DNA of 64,000 bases from Purpureocillium takamizusanense (lineage: Eukaryota > Ascomycota > Sordariomycetes > Hypocreales > Ophiocordycipitaceae): assembly GCF_022605165.1 (NCBI RefSeq), contig NC_063075.1:124001-188000 (forward strand), in the 5' to 3' direction. Positions 10,943 to 21,103 of the stretch are shown here, piece by piece. A model generated the notes under the pieces. The model did no database searches. It saw only the letters and a program-made list of their open reading frames with translations, and was not told the DNA's origin. Each line of letters starts with the position of its first letter. Positions within the stretch are counted from its first letter, which is position 1. A program made the position numbers and the translations under genes.

Positions 10943-12329
10943 ATGGCTCCCGCAGTAGTCGATGCTCCCCTGGACACCGTCCGAGTCCCCATCACCAACA
11001 CCAAGGCGGCCACGTCGACGGGGCCCAACAAGCCGGTCAAGGCGACGGGCATCCTGGACCAGTACGAGTCGTTTGACGTGACGCCCATCATCGGCCGCGA
11101 GTTCCCCAGCGCCAAGCTGGTCGAGTGGCTCCATGCGCCCAACTCGGACGAGCTGCTTCGCGACCTCGCCGTGACCAGTGCGTGATGAACTGATGACCAC
11201 TCTCAGCCCCCCCCCTCCTTTTTTTTTCGAGACCATCTGTTACACGTTTGCTGACCTGCAAGCAGTCTCCGAGCGCGGCGTCGTCTTCTTCCGCGCCCAA
11301 GACGACCTCACCAACGACCTCCAAAAGGAGCTCATCCTGCGCCTCGGCCACCTCGTCGGGCGCCCCGCGACGTCGGGCCTGCACATCCACCCGGTGCTCA
11401 ACTCGGAGCGCGAGCTCGGCGGCAGCGACCCCGAGATCAGCACCATCAGCTCCGTGCAGCACGACAAGCTCTACCTGGCGACCCCCCGCGCCGACGAGCT
11501 GAGCCCCAAGAAGCAGAAGACGGCGCAGTGGCACAGCGATATTGCCTTTGAGCCCGTGCCGGCCGACTACACGTCGCTGCGGCTGGTGCAGCTGCCCAAG
11601 ACGGGCGGAGGTGCGTCCTTTACTCTTTCACACTCTATCAAGTAAAATCGTTGTTGTATATGTCTTGTTTGCTGACGACGGACGCGTGGATATCTAGACA
11701 CCCTCTGGGCTTCCGGATACGAGCTCTACGACCGCCTCAGCGAGCCGTACCAAAAGTTCCTCGAGTCCCTCACCGCCACGTTCGAGCAGCCGCGCTTCCG
11801 CGAGATCGCCGAGAACGCAGGCTTCAAGCTCTACGACAAGCCCCGCGGGGCCCCCGAGAACGTCGGCACGGAGCTCAAGGCCGTCCACCCCGTCGTGCGC
11901 ACCAACCCGGTCACCGGGTGGAAGAGCGTCTTCCCCGTGGGCGGGCACGTCCGGCACATCAACGGCGTCACCGAGGACGAGAGCAGGCACCTGCTCGACT
12001 GGTTCCTCGACCTCGTGTACCACAACCACGACCTGCAGGTGCGGCTCAAGTGGCAGAACCCCAACGACATTGGTACGTGCAGTCGCCCGTTGGCCCATCT
12101 ATATGAGGCCCATGGCCCTCCTTTGTTGAGACTGTACAAGACAAAGGTGTAGTTTCTTGCTGACACGGCAAACACAGCCATCTGGGACAACCGCAGCGTG
12201 TTCCACAGCGCCACCTTCGACTACAACGGCCAGGGCGACCGGTTTGGCAACAGGGCCGTCGGCCTCGGCGAGCGGCCGTACCTCGACCCCAATAGCACGT
12301 CGAGGCGCACCGCCCTGGGCCTGAACTAA
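10943..12329 (+). CDS. TauD-family alpha-ketoglutarate-dependent dioxygenase
   Basis: Four exons, 10943-11177, 11266-11610, 11698-12072 and 12178-12329, give 368 residues. The fold is a non-heme Fe(II)/2-oxoglutarate dioxygenase of the TauD/Jlp1 type, whose members oxidise sulfonates or related acids and release sulfite for assimilation. The metal-binding HxD is in AQWHSDIAFEPVPADYTSL, and the distal His is in WDNRSVFHSATFDY after the third intron. RGVVFFRAQDDL and ILRLGHLVGRPATSGLHIHP are typical of the N-terminal half. The last exon has GERPYLD, whose Arg is a candidate 2-oxoglutarate ligand. It is probably cytosolic; no targeting signal is seen. It is divergent from a Dal5-type transporter gene and convergent with a monocarboxylate-type transporter gene. 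The exact substrate is inferred from context. Confidence 0.9.
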
Positions 12330-12495
12330 CGACACACGCGCTGAGACTCGATCTATTTAGGGAGGCTATAACTGGGAAGCGTGTTCGCGGGCGATGTGAT
12401 GTTGCAGTGTAATTCGGTACATGACACACTTTGGTTTAGGCAAGGCACACATACAAACAGACAGACTGTATAAAGTCACCGTCGCAGCACTTCGC

Positions 12496-14394
12496 TCACA
12501 TCCAGCCGAGCTTCCGCCAGAGAAACACAGTCCCGCTCATCGCCGCCGTCGCCCCCGTAAACGCAATGAGCGGCCCGTAGCCCGAGCCGTACGCGCCGAG
12601 CGCCTTGCCCTGCCAGGGGAGCCCGTCGACGAGCACCTGGCTCAGGGGCCCCGAGACGACGCTCCCGATGCCGCGCCCCGTGGACAGGACGCCGAGCACC
12701 ATGGTCGGGTCAAACGTGCCGCCTTGCCGCCGGCCCTCGCCGCCGTTGCCGTTGCCGGCGGCACCCGGCTCCGACGTCATCTGCTGCATGATGCCCGTCC
12801 ACGCCGACGTGTAGGAGCCGGCAAACAGCCCGTAGACGATGCAGTAGACGAAGAGCAGCGGCAGGGACGTGGCGAAGCCCCACAGCAGGAACGTGCCGAG
12901 CGCGGCGCCCGTCGCGGAGACGACGAGGCACGTGGTGACGTGGAGGTGGTCCGTCAGGGAGCCCATGGCCGCGCAGCCAAACACGGACGCCACGTTGACG
13001 AGCAGAATCGTCAGCGCCGAGGGGAACGGGCCGGCGCCGATCGAGGTCGCATACGTCGGCAGGTAGACGCCCGGCAGGAAGAAGCCCAGCGCCTGGACCA
13101 CGTTGGCCGCCTGGTGCAGCACAAAGGTACGGCGCAGCGCGAAGCCCATCCGAAACGGCCTAATGTGCCGAGTCGCCGTCGGGGGCAGGCGCGGCTTGAT
13201 GAAGTAGGCGAGCGGCAGGGTGAGGACGAAGAGGGCGACGGCCCAGACGCGGAGCGTGGTGCGGAACCCCCAGCGGCCGAGCAGGTACTCGAGGACGAGC
13301 GGCAGGACGAAGCCGGCGAGCCCGGTGCCGGACCACATGGTGCCGTAGGCGAGGCCCTTGCGCTTGACGAACCACTCGTCCATGTAGAGGAGGCACGGGC
13401 AGTAGGAGATGGAGCCGCCGAGGGCGTACAAGACGCCCTGCGTGACGATGAGGTGGGTCGTGTTCTGCGAGAAGGACGAGGCCGCCAGCGAGAGGCACAT
13501 GATGAGCAGGCCGATGACGGGCGACCACCGGCTGAAGCGCGGGTAGAGACGCTGCACGCCCATGACGAGCGGGAGGTCGAGGTACATGATGCCCTTTTGG
13601 CAGACGGTAGTACGTCAGTCATGGGAAAAAGCAGGCAGGCAGTCCGGAGGTTTCTTCGCGCAAGGGGGGGGGGAGAGGGAAGGGGGGACGACGGGGACTC
13701 ACCATGGCGCAGGTGCCGATGATGGGGATGGACGACGAGCCGGCAAAGGGCTCATGGGTGCTGTAGTACTTTTGAAAGACGCCAAAGGCAAAAGGGAACC
13801 CTGAAGTTGGCGTGCGTCGTGTTAGCAGTCAGGCACCTCAGGGGGGTCTGGTCAGGGGGACGTCATCAAGTATGAAGTAAACGAGGAAGGATGAGCAGGC
13901 ACATACCCCATGTCAGGGCCTCGATGAATACGCACGCGACCAGGAAAAACCACGCATGCTTGCCCCTATCCACGGGCGGCAGGGAGAATTCAGGCCCCGT
14001 CGTCGCCGCCGCCGTCGTCGTCAGGCGTCGGCCGTCGGAGGAGCCCCCCTCATCCTCGACACGCGCTGCGTCCGCCTCGGCCGGCGAGGACAGCTGGCGC
14101 GTGGCCCCATCACGGAGCTCGACGGAGCTGCTGGCCCGCTGCATGAACGCGTCGTCGTCGTCTCGCCGCTGGTGGCGCGTCCGCCCCAGATACCGGTCGA
14201 GGAGGATCCGCGCGCCGCCGAGGAGCGCTGTCCTCCACGACTTGCAGTCCGAGGGCGACTCCTCCATCGTGGCGGGGATGGGGCCTTGTACATGGCTGAC
14301 GACGACGTCTTGTCTTTGCCGGTGGTGGTGGTGGTGGTGGTGGTGGTGGTGCCATCTGCTGCTGGTGCGCATGTCGGGCATCGTGGAAGCATGG

Positions 14395-14428
<34 letters not shown>

Positions 14429-14432
14429 CCAT
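12496..14432 (-). CDS. Monocarboxylate-type MFS transporter, His-rich N-terminus
   Basis: Three exons, 14432-13907, 13800-13703 and 13593-12496, give 573 residues. The membrane part has the Mch/MCT pattern: HAWFFLVACVFIEALTWG in TM1, GFPFAFGVFQKYYSTHEPF, SISYCPCLLYMDEWFVKRKG, LAYGTMWSGTGLAGFVLPL, the central loop TATRHIRPFRMGFALRR, and C-terminal TM7-12. Relatives carry monocarboxylates or similar organic acids, or have no known substrate. The unusual part is the cytosolic N-terminus. After MD comes a run of about twelve His, a short linker MPDMRTSSRW, then ten more His, encoded by CAT and CAC repeats. The first ATG (14432) precedes the first His run; later in-frame ATGs would drop one or both. 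It ends only 166 bp from the TauD-type gene, tail to tail. Confidence 0.85.
14321..14428. repeat. Two trinucleotide repeats in coding sequence
   Basis: (GGT)10 at 14321-14350 and a GAT/TGA run at about 14395-14428 encode, on the minus strand, the two polyhistidine tracts of the MCT-like transporter. Both keep the reading frame. Confidence 0.9.
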
Positions 14433-15431
14433 TACCGGCTTACACGAAAGCCGTAATCTGATCCCCTCCTTGCCACTCCGAACGACAGGCAATCACGTCT
14501 GCAAGTCTGTTGTAAGAAAGGTAGGAACTGGCTCACAGCAGCGTTGTCGGGCGATTTTTCTTGACGTTTTACCTACTGCCGGTGGCATAGGAACAGCGCG
14601 CGGGAACGACTTACACGTTGATGAGGCGCCCATCATGTTAAATGTCCTATTTTATACTTTTATAACAGAGTATAGTGATCAGTGGTCGCTCCACAGCACG
14701 GCGACGTTCCCCACCGCCAGACAGACGCCCGCCCACCAGCAAGGCGCAATTGACATGAGGGCCGAACGACGCCCTTGATCAGCGCCAGTGGGATCCGCCA
14801 GGTCGTCCGCCCGTCCGTCAGTCAGGGCGCCGCCCTGGGCTGGGTCCACACCACAGTAGCGCTGGCAGGGCTGGGCGGCTGGTCTGGGTGCAGGCTTGGG
14901 GGTCATGTCCAGCAGGTCGAAATGGGGGCCTTGTCGTCGATCGCATGGTATGCATGCTGGATGAGGTCGCTTGACCGTTTCTAGGTAGTTGCAACAAGCC
15001 GTGGGAGTCATGTCTTCACTGCACGTATGTATACCGGCCCACTACTGCAGCTTCCAAAGGCAAAAGAAAATGATTCAATAAGAAACTTGGTACTTCCACT
15101 TTTAAAACGCGCTGCTATGCCTCCGAGCTCACTCACGAGCCCACACATCACTCCAGGAAGGAAACGAAAGAGTCACACAAGCAAGGTCAACGACGCCCGG
15201 GACATCTGCCCAGACACCCAGTCTCCATCGCTAACCTACCTCGACATCTCGAATCTTACCACATGGCATGGGCAACACTACCAGGTCGCCGGCGCTCCTC
15301 ATCCAGGTCAAGTCTCACCCAGCCCGCCTCACTTAGAAGCCGTGCCCGCCCACACGGCCAGCGTCGGTCCTTGGACATCTCCTCTCCCCGTCGCACTTGC
15401 GCACCCACCCCCTCAAAAGCCGCCGCGCTGC
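14433..15431. other. Intergenic region
   Basis: It holds the promoter of the His-rich transporter gene on the left and the 3' side of the SNX3 gene on the right. Open frames here overlap the last SNX3 exons or are low in information. No gene is supported. Confidence 0.45.
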
Positions 15432-16122
15432 TCACCACGCGTTGCGGTCCCAGTTCGGATCTGCTCCCCGAATTCGTTAGCCAGCCATGACAGACAGACT
15501 CGTGCGCCGCCCGGCACCCAAGCACGCCAAAAAAGGTCACCCACCCTGCACAAAGGCCGCGAGGACCTTGCTCCCCGTCTGCAGCAGCGGGTGGCCGACG
15601 ACAATCTTGAGAAACTTCTCCAGCCCCGCGCGCCGGCCTTCGATGACGTCGTCGCTGAAGCGGTTCGTAAAGACCTTGCCCGGCAGCGGCGGGATGGTGA
15701 CGCGCGCGCTCTCGCGCTCGAGGATGTCGCGAAAGTACTCAAAGTCCGAGTACCGCCGCCGCACGCTGCTCTGGCGCAGCTTGAACGCGGGGATGTTGGT
15801 GCGGCACAGGATCTCGTAGTCGGTGTACATGTGCCGCCCGATGCCATGCGTGCGAGGGTTGCGGACCTGTGATTCATTTGCGCGTTGCCGTCAGCGTCTT
15901 CTTCTGCCGCGCGGACATGCCCCCCCCCCCCCCCCCTCCCCTTTGTTTGTCGGCTGATGAGACCTCCTTGTTGTCTTGGTCCCCCACGCCAAGGGGGACT
16001 GGCTACTTTCTTCGCTCGCTTCTCATTCTTCGCTCGCTTCTCACCTCAATCTCGAGAAAGTTTTCGGGCGGCCCGTAAATCTCGTCAAAGCTCTGCTGCC
16101 GCGTGTCCGGCATGGCCTGCAT
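15432..16122 (-). CDS. SNX3: Sorting nexin 3 (Grd19-type PX protein)
   Basis: Three exons, 16122-16045, 15866-15545 and 15460-15432, give 142 residues, the usual length of this family. The start [20 protein letters not shown] is diagnostic. The PX domain follows, with [20 protein letters not shown], the phosphoinositide-binding Arg-Arg-Tyr-Ser motif, and [20 protein letters not shown]. The third exon is only 29 bp and adds DPNWDRNAW, the conserved end; reading through that intron would end the protein at VQGG. SNX3 binds PI3P on endosomes and recycles cargo to the Golgi with retromer. The first intron contains a long C run near 15919-15935. The frame is open upstream of 16122 back to a TAA, but the family length supports the ATG chosen. 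Confidence 0.93.
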
Positions 16123-17622
16123 GATGGGCCGGTGGAAGTTGGGGCTCTTGGGCGACGTCGATCCCGCCTTGTTGCCGGTGCTCGTCGTCCCGGCCGCGGC
16201 GTCGTTGTCGCTGCCGGCGGCCCTCCCGGCGTCCTGTTGACCAGACAGTTTGGCGGCGGCGGCCCGGGCGGGCGGCTCGGGGTACGTCGGCGGTTACTGC
16301 CGGTGGTGGTGGTTGTAGGTGACGGTTTTCGTCGCCGTTGCCGTGGTCCTCGCGAGGCACGCGGAGCTCCGATCGTCGCGCGCGCGTGTGGGAAGGAGGA
16401 CCGATGAGCGAGCTGGGACGCTTCGATGCGGTGCCGTTGCCCGTGTGGGGAGGGGGTCGGGGTTGTAGATGTAGATGCCGGGGTGATCGATCGAGGGGCG
16501 GAGGAGATTAAAGGTGGAAGGGAGAGATGCGCTGGTCGTGCGGCGCGGCGTTGGCGAGTGAGAGGGGCGCTCGGTGATGATGAGGGGAGTGGAGGTTTGT
16601 TTGACGGCGGAGGTGACGAGCAAAGAACCTAGAAGGGCTCCCCCCCCCGTAGGTGGGGTTAGATTTGGCGCAGAAAGGTGAAGGCCGTTGCGCTACCAAC
16701 TGTACGAAGTACTAACGTACAGTGGGGTGTGTACTCTCTGCACTGCAGGTTACTTCGTACCTCTTACTTACTAGCGGTTTGGTTTGGAGGCAACCGCACA
16801 AATTCCAATCATCGACCCCCGCCTCTTCCAACGCCCCGAAGCTCCAGATATTGCACTGTACCTTGCCCGACGGGTAATCACATTCCCTGCATGCTGGCCG
16901 CATAGCCTGGTAGCACTTCGTACGAAATACCCAACGTGGTAGACACTTGGAAGACCAATCACCAGCACACCGTCACCAGCTGGGCGTCCACCGCCAGTCG
17001 TAGCAACTCAGCCAAACAAACACATGTCGATGTCGCACGATACCCAGGCGCATTGTATTCGTTGGTTCGGTTCATGCGTAGCCAGTCCGCCATCATCTGG
17101 CTAAACTACTAAACTAGGTGGCTTGTATCTATTCGTACATGTACATGGTTGGGATATCGTAACCGGCAGCCGCACGTCATGCTCATCACACCCAACGTCA
17201 TCCGCCCGCAAGGCACCCTTGCCCATGCCACGACCAGCTCCAACGCAATAATGTCTTGCTAGCTCCTGCCTCCCATCTTTTCCCGATCAACGAGACGGAC
17301 ATGTCGGCAGCAAAGACCGCGGCGCATCGCAAAAGAACAATCTGACATCGCAGTGGGAAGAGCGCTGCAAAGGATGAGTTGCTGCATCAAATCGGCAATG
17401 AGCTTGTCCACCTCACCTGTCTTCATCTGCCGACTTGCGCTCGCGGCGGCGCCTGGACACGCGCCTTCTAGTTCAAGCCGCCCACGGCCAGGCGCACACA
17501 GTGAGTAAATAAGCTTGTGATGTCAACTTGGTTAGTGACGGGTGTTGCGACTGTTCAACGCCGACAGACCATGCATGGCAAAGCAAGAGCTGGAGCCTTT
17601 CCAGGGTAGCACCTAGGTCCCT
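16123..17622. other. Intergenic region
   Basis: The left part is the GC-rich leader and promoter of SNX3. The right part is the 3' region of the SF3a1 gene. It contains TACGAAGTA at 16703 and TACTTCGTA at 16751, part of a recurrent motif. No gene is supported. Confidence 0.5.
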
Positions 17623-19267
17623 TCACTTCTTGTCGGCCGCAAACTTTTGGTGGATGGCGCGAATCTGCTCCTCCACGTTGAAGCTCTGCAGGTGGTTCAT
17701 GTGAGCCTGGCTCTTGCCCTCGGGGTTGCCGTCGAAGCTGTTCATAGCTGCCTTCTTCCGCCGCGCCAGCTCGTCCTCCGAGATGGCCTGCCCCGTCACC
17801 GGATCAAACACATCGCTACGCTGGCTCGCCAGTCGCTTCAGGTTGTTGGCCACGTCGGCGTGCGACACATTCGCCTGCGCATATCGCGCTTCCGCTCGAG
17901 CCTTTTGTTCCTTCCAGTGAGGGTCCAAGAGCTCGACTGCGGGTGGGCATCTCGTTAGTTCATCGTGTACATCGGGGGATGGGGTTTTGGGACTAAGTCT
18001 CACTCCGCATGTGCTCGTCGAGTTCATTGATGGGGATCTGTTGCTTGCAGTTGGGGCAGAGCGCCGTCTGGGTGCCCTGCCGGTTCGCCGCGCGCTGCGC
18101 CGCACGCGGCACGTAGTTTTCGCGAATCTTCATGGGCGCGTTGCCCCCGCGAGCCTCGACCTGCGCCTGCTGCATCCGCGCCTGCGCGTCCGCTCTCTCC
18201 TGGATACGGCGCGCCTCCTCCTCCTCCTGTGCAGACCGCACTGGTTGCGCCGGGTGGTATGCCGGCTGCATCGGGCCAGCTTGCTGATACGCCTGCGCGG
18301 GTGCCGGGCTCGGGTGCGCGGGGAGCGGGTACGAAGGCTGAGGGTATCCGTTCTGCATGCCAAGCTCCTCTCCTGGCATGGCCTCCTCGATGCGGAGGTT
18401 GGCGCTGATGGATGCCTTGTTGCGGTCCTCGAGGGATGCGTATTGGAGGTCGGACAGGGTCGTCGGCGGCGGCAGGTTGGCCGACTCGTCGGCCTCAGTG
18501 AACGTGATGGTTTCGACAACCACAAAGTCGCCCCAGTCGACGCGGGCAAACTCCTCGGCCTTTTGCACCTCCTCCTCCTCCTTCTTCCGCTTCTCAGCCT
18601 GCTGAAACTTGGCGTACTCTGCGCGCTGCTTGGCACGTTCTAGCACAATGTGGGGGTTCTTGGCTATCTTCTGTAGCTCAGCGATGAGTTTCGCCTTTTG
18701 TCTCGCATCCTCGACGCACTTGAGAATCTTGGAGTACTGCTCGACCATGTGTTGGAAGAAGTTGTGGAAGGTATGGTTGGGAATCAGAAACTGGAACTGC
18801 GGGTTGCCGGTCTCGCGCTGGGCCAGCTGCGTCATCCACTGGCGGCCATGCTGGGCTGTGAATAGCGCCGTGTGCTTCAGAATGTCCAGGTCTTTTTGAT
18901 TGAGACGCGGCATCTTGGCCGAGAACTCGAATTCGGGGGGCGGGGGCGGTCCCTGGGGCTTCTCTGGCTTGGGCGCCTCGCCCGCTCGGCCGGCGGCGAT
19001 GTCGGTGCCGCGGCCGGCGCGAATCTCGCTGAGGCGCCACTGGTAGTAGGGGAAGTAGGCATCAGAGCTGTTCAGGAAGCTGAACTTGGGATTCTGACTC
19101 TCCTTGTCGCGGATACGGTCCTCGAACACGGCGCCGTTGCGAGCCACGTAGCCGGCCGTCTTCTCGAGAATGTTGCGGATCTCGCGGGGCGGGAGAACGA
19201 CACCGGCGGGCGGCTTGAGGTTGTCGAGCGCGGCGGACGCGTCGCCGTTGGCCGCTGGAGTCGCCAT
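17623..19267 (-). CDS. PRP21: Splicing factor 3A subunit 1 (Prp21/SF3a120)
   Basis: Two exons, 19267-18004 and 17936-17623, give 525 residues. This U2 snRNP protein acts in prespliceosome assembly in the nucleus. SURP1 covers about residues 25-80 (IRNILEKTAGYVARNGAVFE, FPYYQWRL) and SURP2 about 125-185 (ILKHTALFTAQHGRQWMTQL, FHNFFQHMVEQYSKIL). A Lys/Glu-rich coiled coil (EKRKKEEEEVQKAEEFA) leads into the family block RVDWGDFVVVETITF. A Pro/Gln-rich stretch precedes CPNCKQQIPINELDEHMR, and the end contains LASQRSDVFDPVTGQAISED. The C-terminal ubiquitin-like domain of the human protein is absent, as usual in fungi. Confidence 0.95.
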
Positions 19268-21103
19268 GATGGGAGCGTCAAGGCGCGGGCGGTGTTGTGT
19301 TGAAGGGTTGTGCAGGAGGTGTGAGGTTGACGGGGCGTGATCGGCGACCTGTCCGCCTGGAAATTTCGAGTGACGCGCCTGTTTGTTGCAGGACGACCAG
19401 GAGCAGGTGGAGACGACCCGGGCGCATAAGCGTCTCGGAGTTACGTCGGGCCGTGCCACGCCAACCTGAATGCATGCGTTGCACTCTCTCACTTGCGACA
19501 CGCTGCTCTGCTCGTCTGAATAGAGTTGCTACGATGAAAAAAAGAATAGTTCCGTTGAGGGATGAGATTGAAGCTGTCTACAGTCGATATCGGTGAGGGC
19601 ATGTTGCCTCTGGCCGTAGCATGGAACCATTCGTACCTGTAACCTGGTGCAGGCCAAGCACACCTAGGTACGTTTTACGTACTTCGTATGTACGAAGCAC
19701 GCACTTTGTCCAAGGCGGACAGCCACGCCACAGTCGTCAACGTCTACAGCACGAGCCACAGCAGGCACGTGATAAAGTGGCGTTGCTGAAGGGACTGAGA
19801 CCCTGGAGAAAGGGAGGGCCGTCATTTGAATCAATTGTTGCGAACACATGTCAGTTCCTCCCTGGGGAGCGGTTGGGGTGGAACCTTTGTGCTGCGGCTG
19901 CGTGGTGTTGGTGCGGCTGACGAGAGGACCCTGCGCTCACCTCAATAGCCGCCAAGCGTCCAACATGAGATCCATGAATGCCACACGAGAAACAACCGCT
20001 TCTTTTTCGTTGGGACATGTTCAAAAGCGCGACGTGGCTTCTGCTATCGGCTGACGCTCGACTCAAGGTTGGCGTGGACCGGCGGCATTTGCTACCCAGG
20101 CAGGTCCTCAGGTTGGTACAGGTCTAGTAGGTATTCAGGGCATAAAGGCAACATTCAGCGCCTGTCAATAGGGCCACAGATGCTTGTGATCTGAAGGAGC
20201 CCGTGGCCAATAGCGGGTCCGCTTGTGGCTGATGTGCGCGCTAGAAGCAGCTCTGAAGCACTCAGCAGGGGAACGGGCGGGACCCATGCCCTGGAACCTG
20301 AATTCTCCATCCAGCCATTGAACCTCACCACGGTTCGGTAGAACAGGTACCACAAATGGGCTCATGCTTCCAGGTTCCTGGTTGCAGTGGAGTGCCCCGG
20401 AGGTTTGAGGTGGCATCTGCACTGGTGCCGCTGTACCAGCCCAGCCAGAGACCCTTCCCCCTTGGTGGCGCCGCTTCACTTGGTACTGTGCCAAGTGTGC
20501 TAACCTGAGCTGGCGTCCATTTCAGGTACCTGCAGCAGCAGCTCGAGCGTCCAGGGCATGCCACTCCGCCGCCACTAGTGGCCCGCCAGCCCAGCCAATC
20601 CAGCGCAAACGGGAGCCACTAAATGGCCACTGTGGCCGGGACGCTTCCGGCGGCGGCCGCAGCTGGACGCGCTCAGCTCGTCCATTCAGACGCGGACGAC
20701 CTAGCGACGCAACCCTTGGGGGAAAGCTCGTGAGCGAAAGAGAGAGAGAGGTGAGGTGTCCAAATCCAATCCACAGCTGACCGACCCCCTTTGTCGCCAA
20801 CTCTACCCTCTCCTCCTCCCCACGCTCTCACGGCCTGCGTCTCCTTTCTTCCCGTCCCAATCCAATCAGCCACCGTCGACGGCCTTTCGTCCGTCCGGAT
20901 CGCTTGATTGTTTGATTGCGCATTCTTTCTCCTCTCTACTTTTAATTCCATCGACTCATGACGGCGCTGCTACTCCACCCCAGCACCCCCGTCTGTTCCC
21001 TTCGCGACTCTCGTTAACTGTTCGCTCCCCCCCCCTTTTGCGATCCCGCTGCGGCTTCGACACCCCCGGCCGATCCGTCTCGCGCACGCAACTGTCTCGA
21101 AAC
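19268..21103. other. Divergent promoter region
   Basis: It separates the starts of SF3a1 and PMT1 (1.8 kb). It holds TACTTCGTA and its near complement at 19680-19697. A pyrimidine-rich leader precedes PMT1 between about 20780 and 21060. No coding region is supported. Confidence 0.5.

Noticed and set aside
12421..13722. Plus-strand open frame of 433 codons
   Set aside because: It is antisense to the main exon of the MCT-like transporter, is very rich in Arg and Glu, and has no family resemblance. GC-rich codon bias keeps the antisense frame open.
15027..15872. Plus-strand open frame of 281 codons
   Set aside because: It overlaps SNX3 exons in antisense and has no family resemblance.
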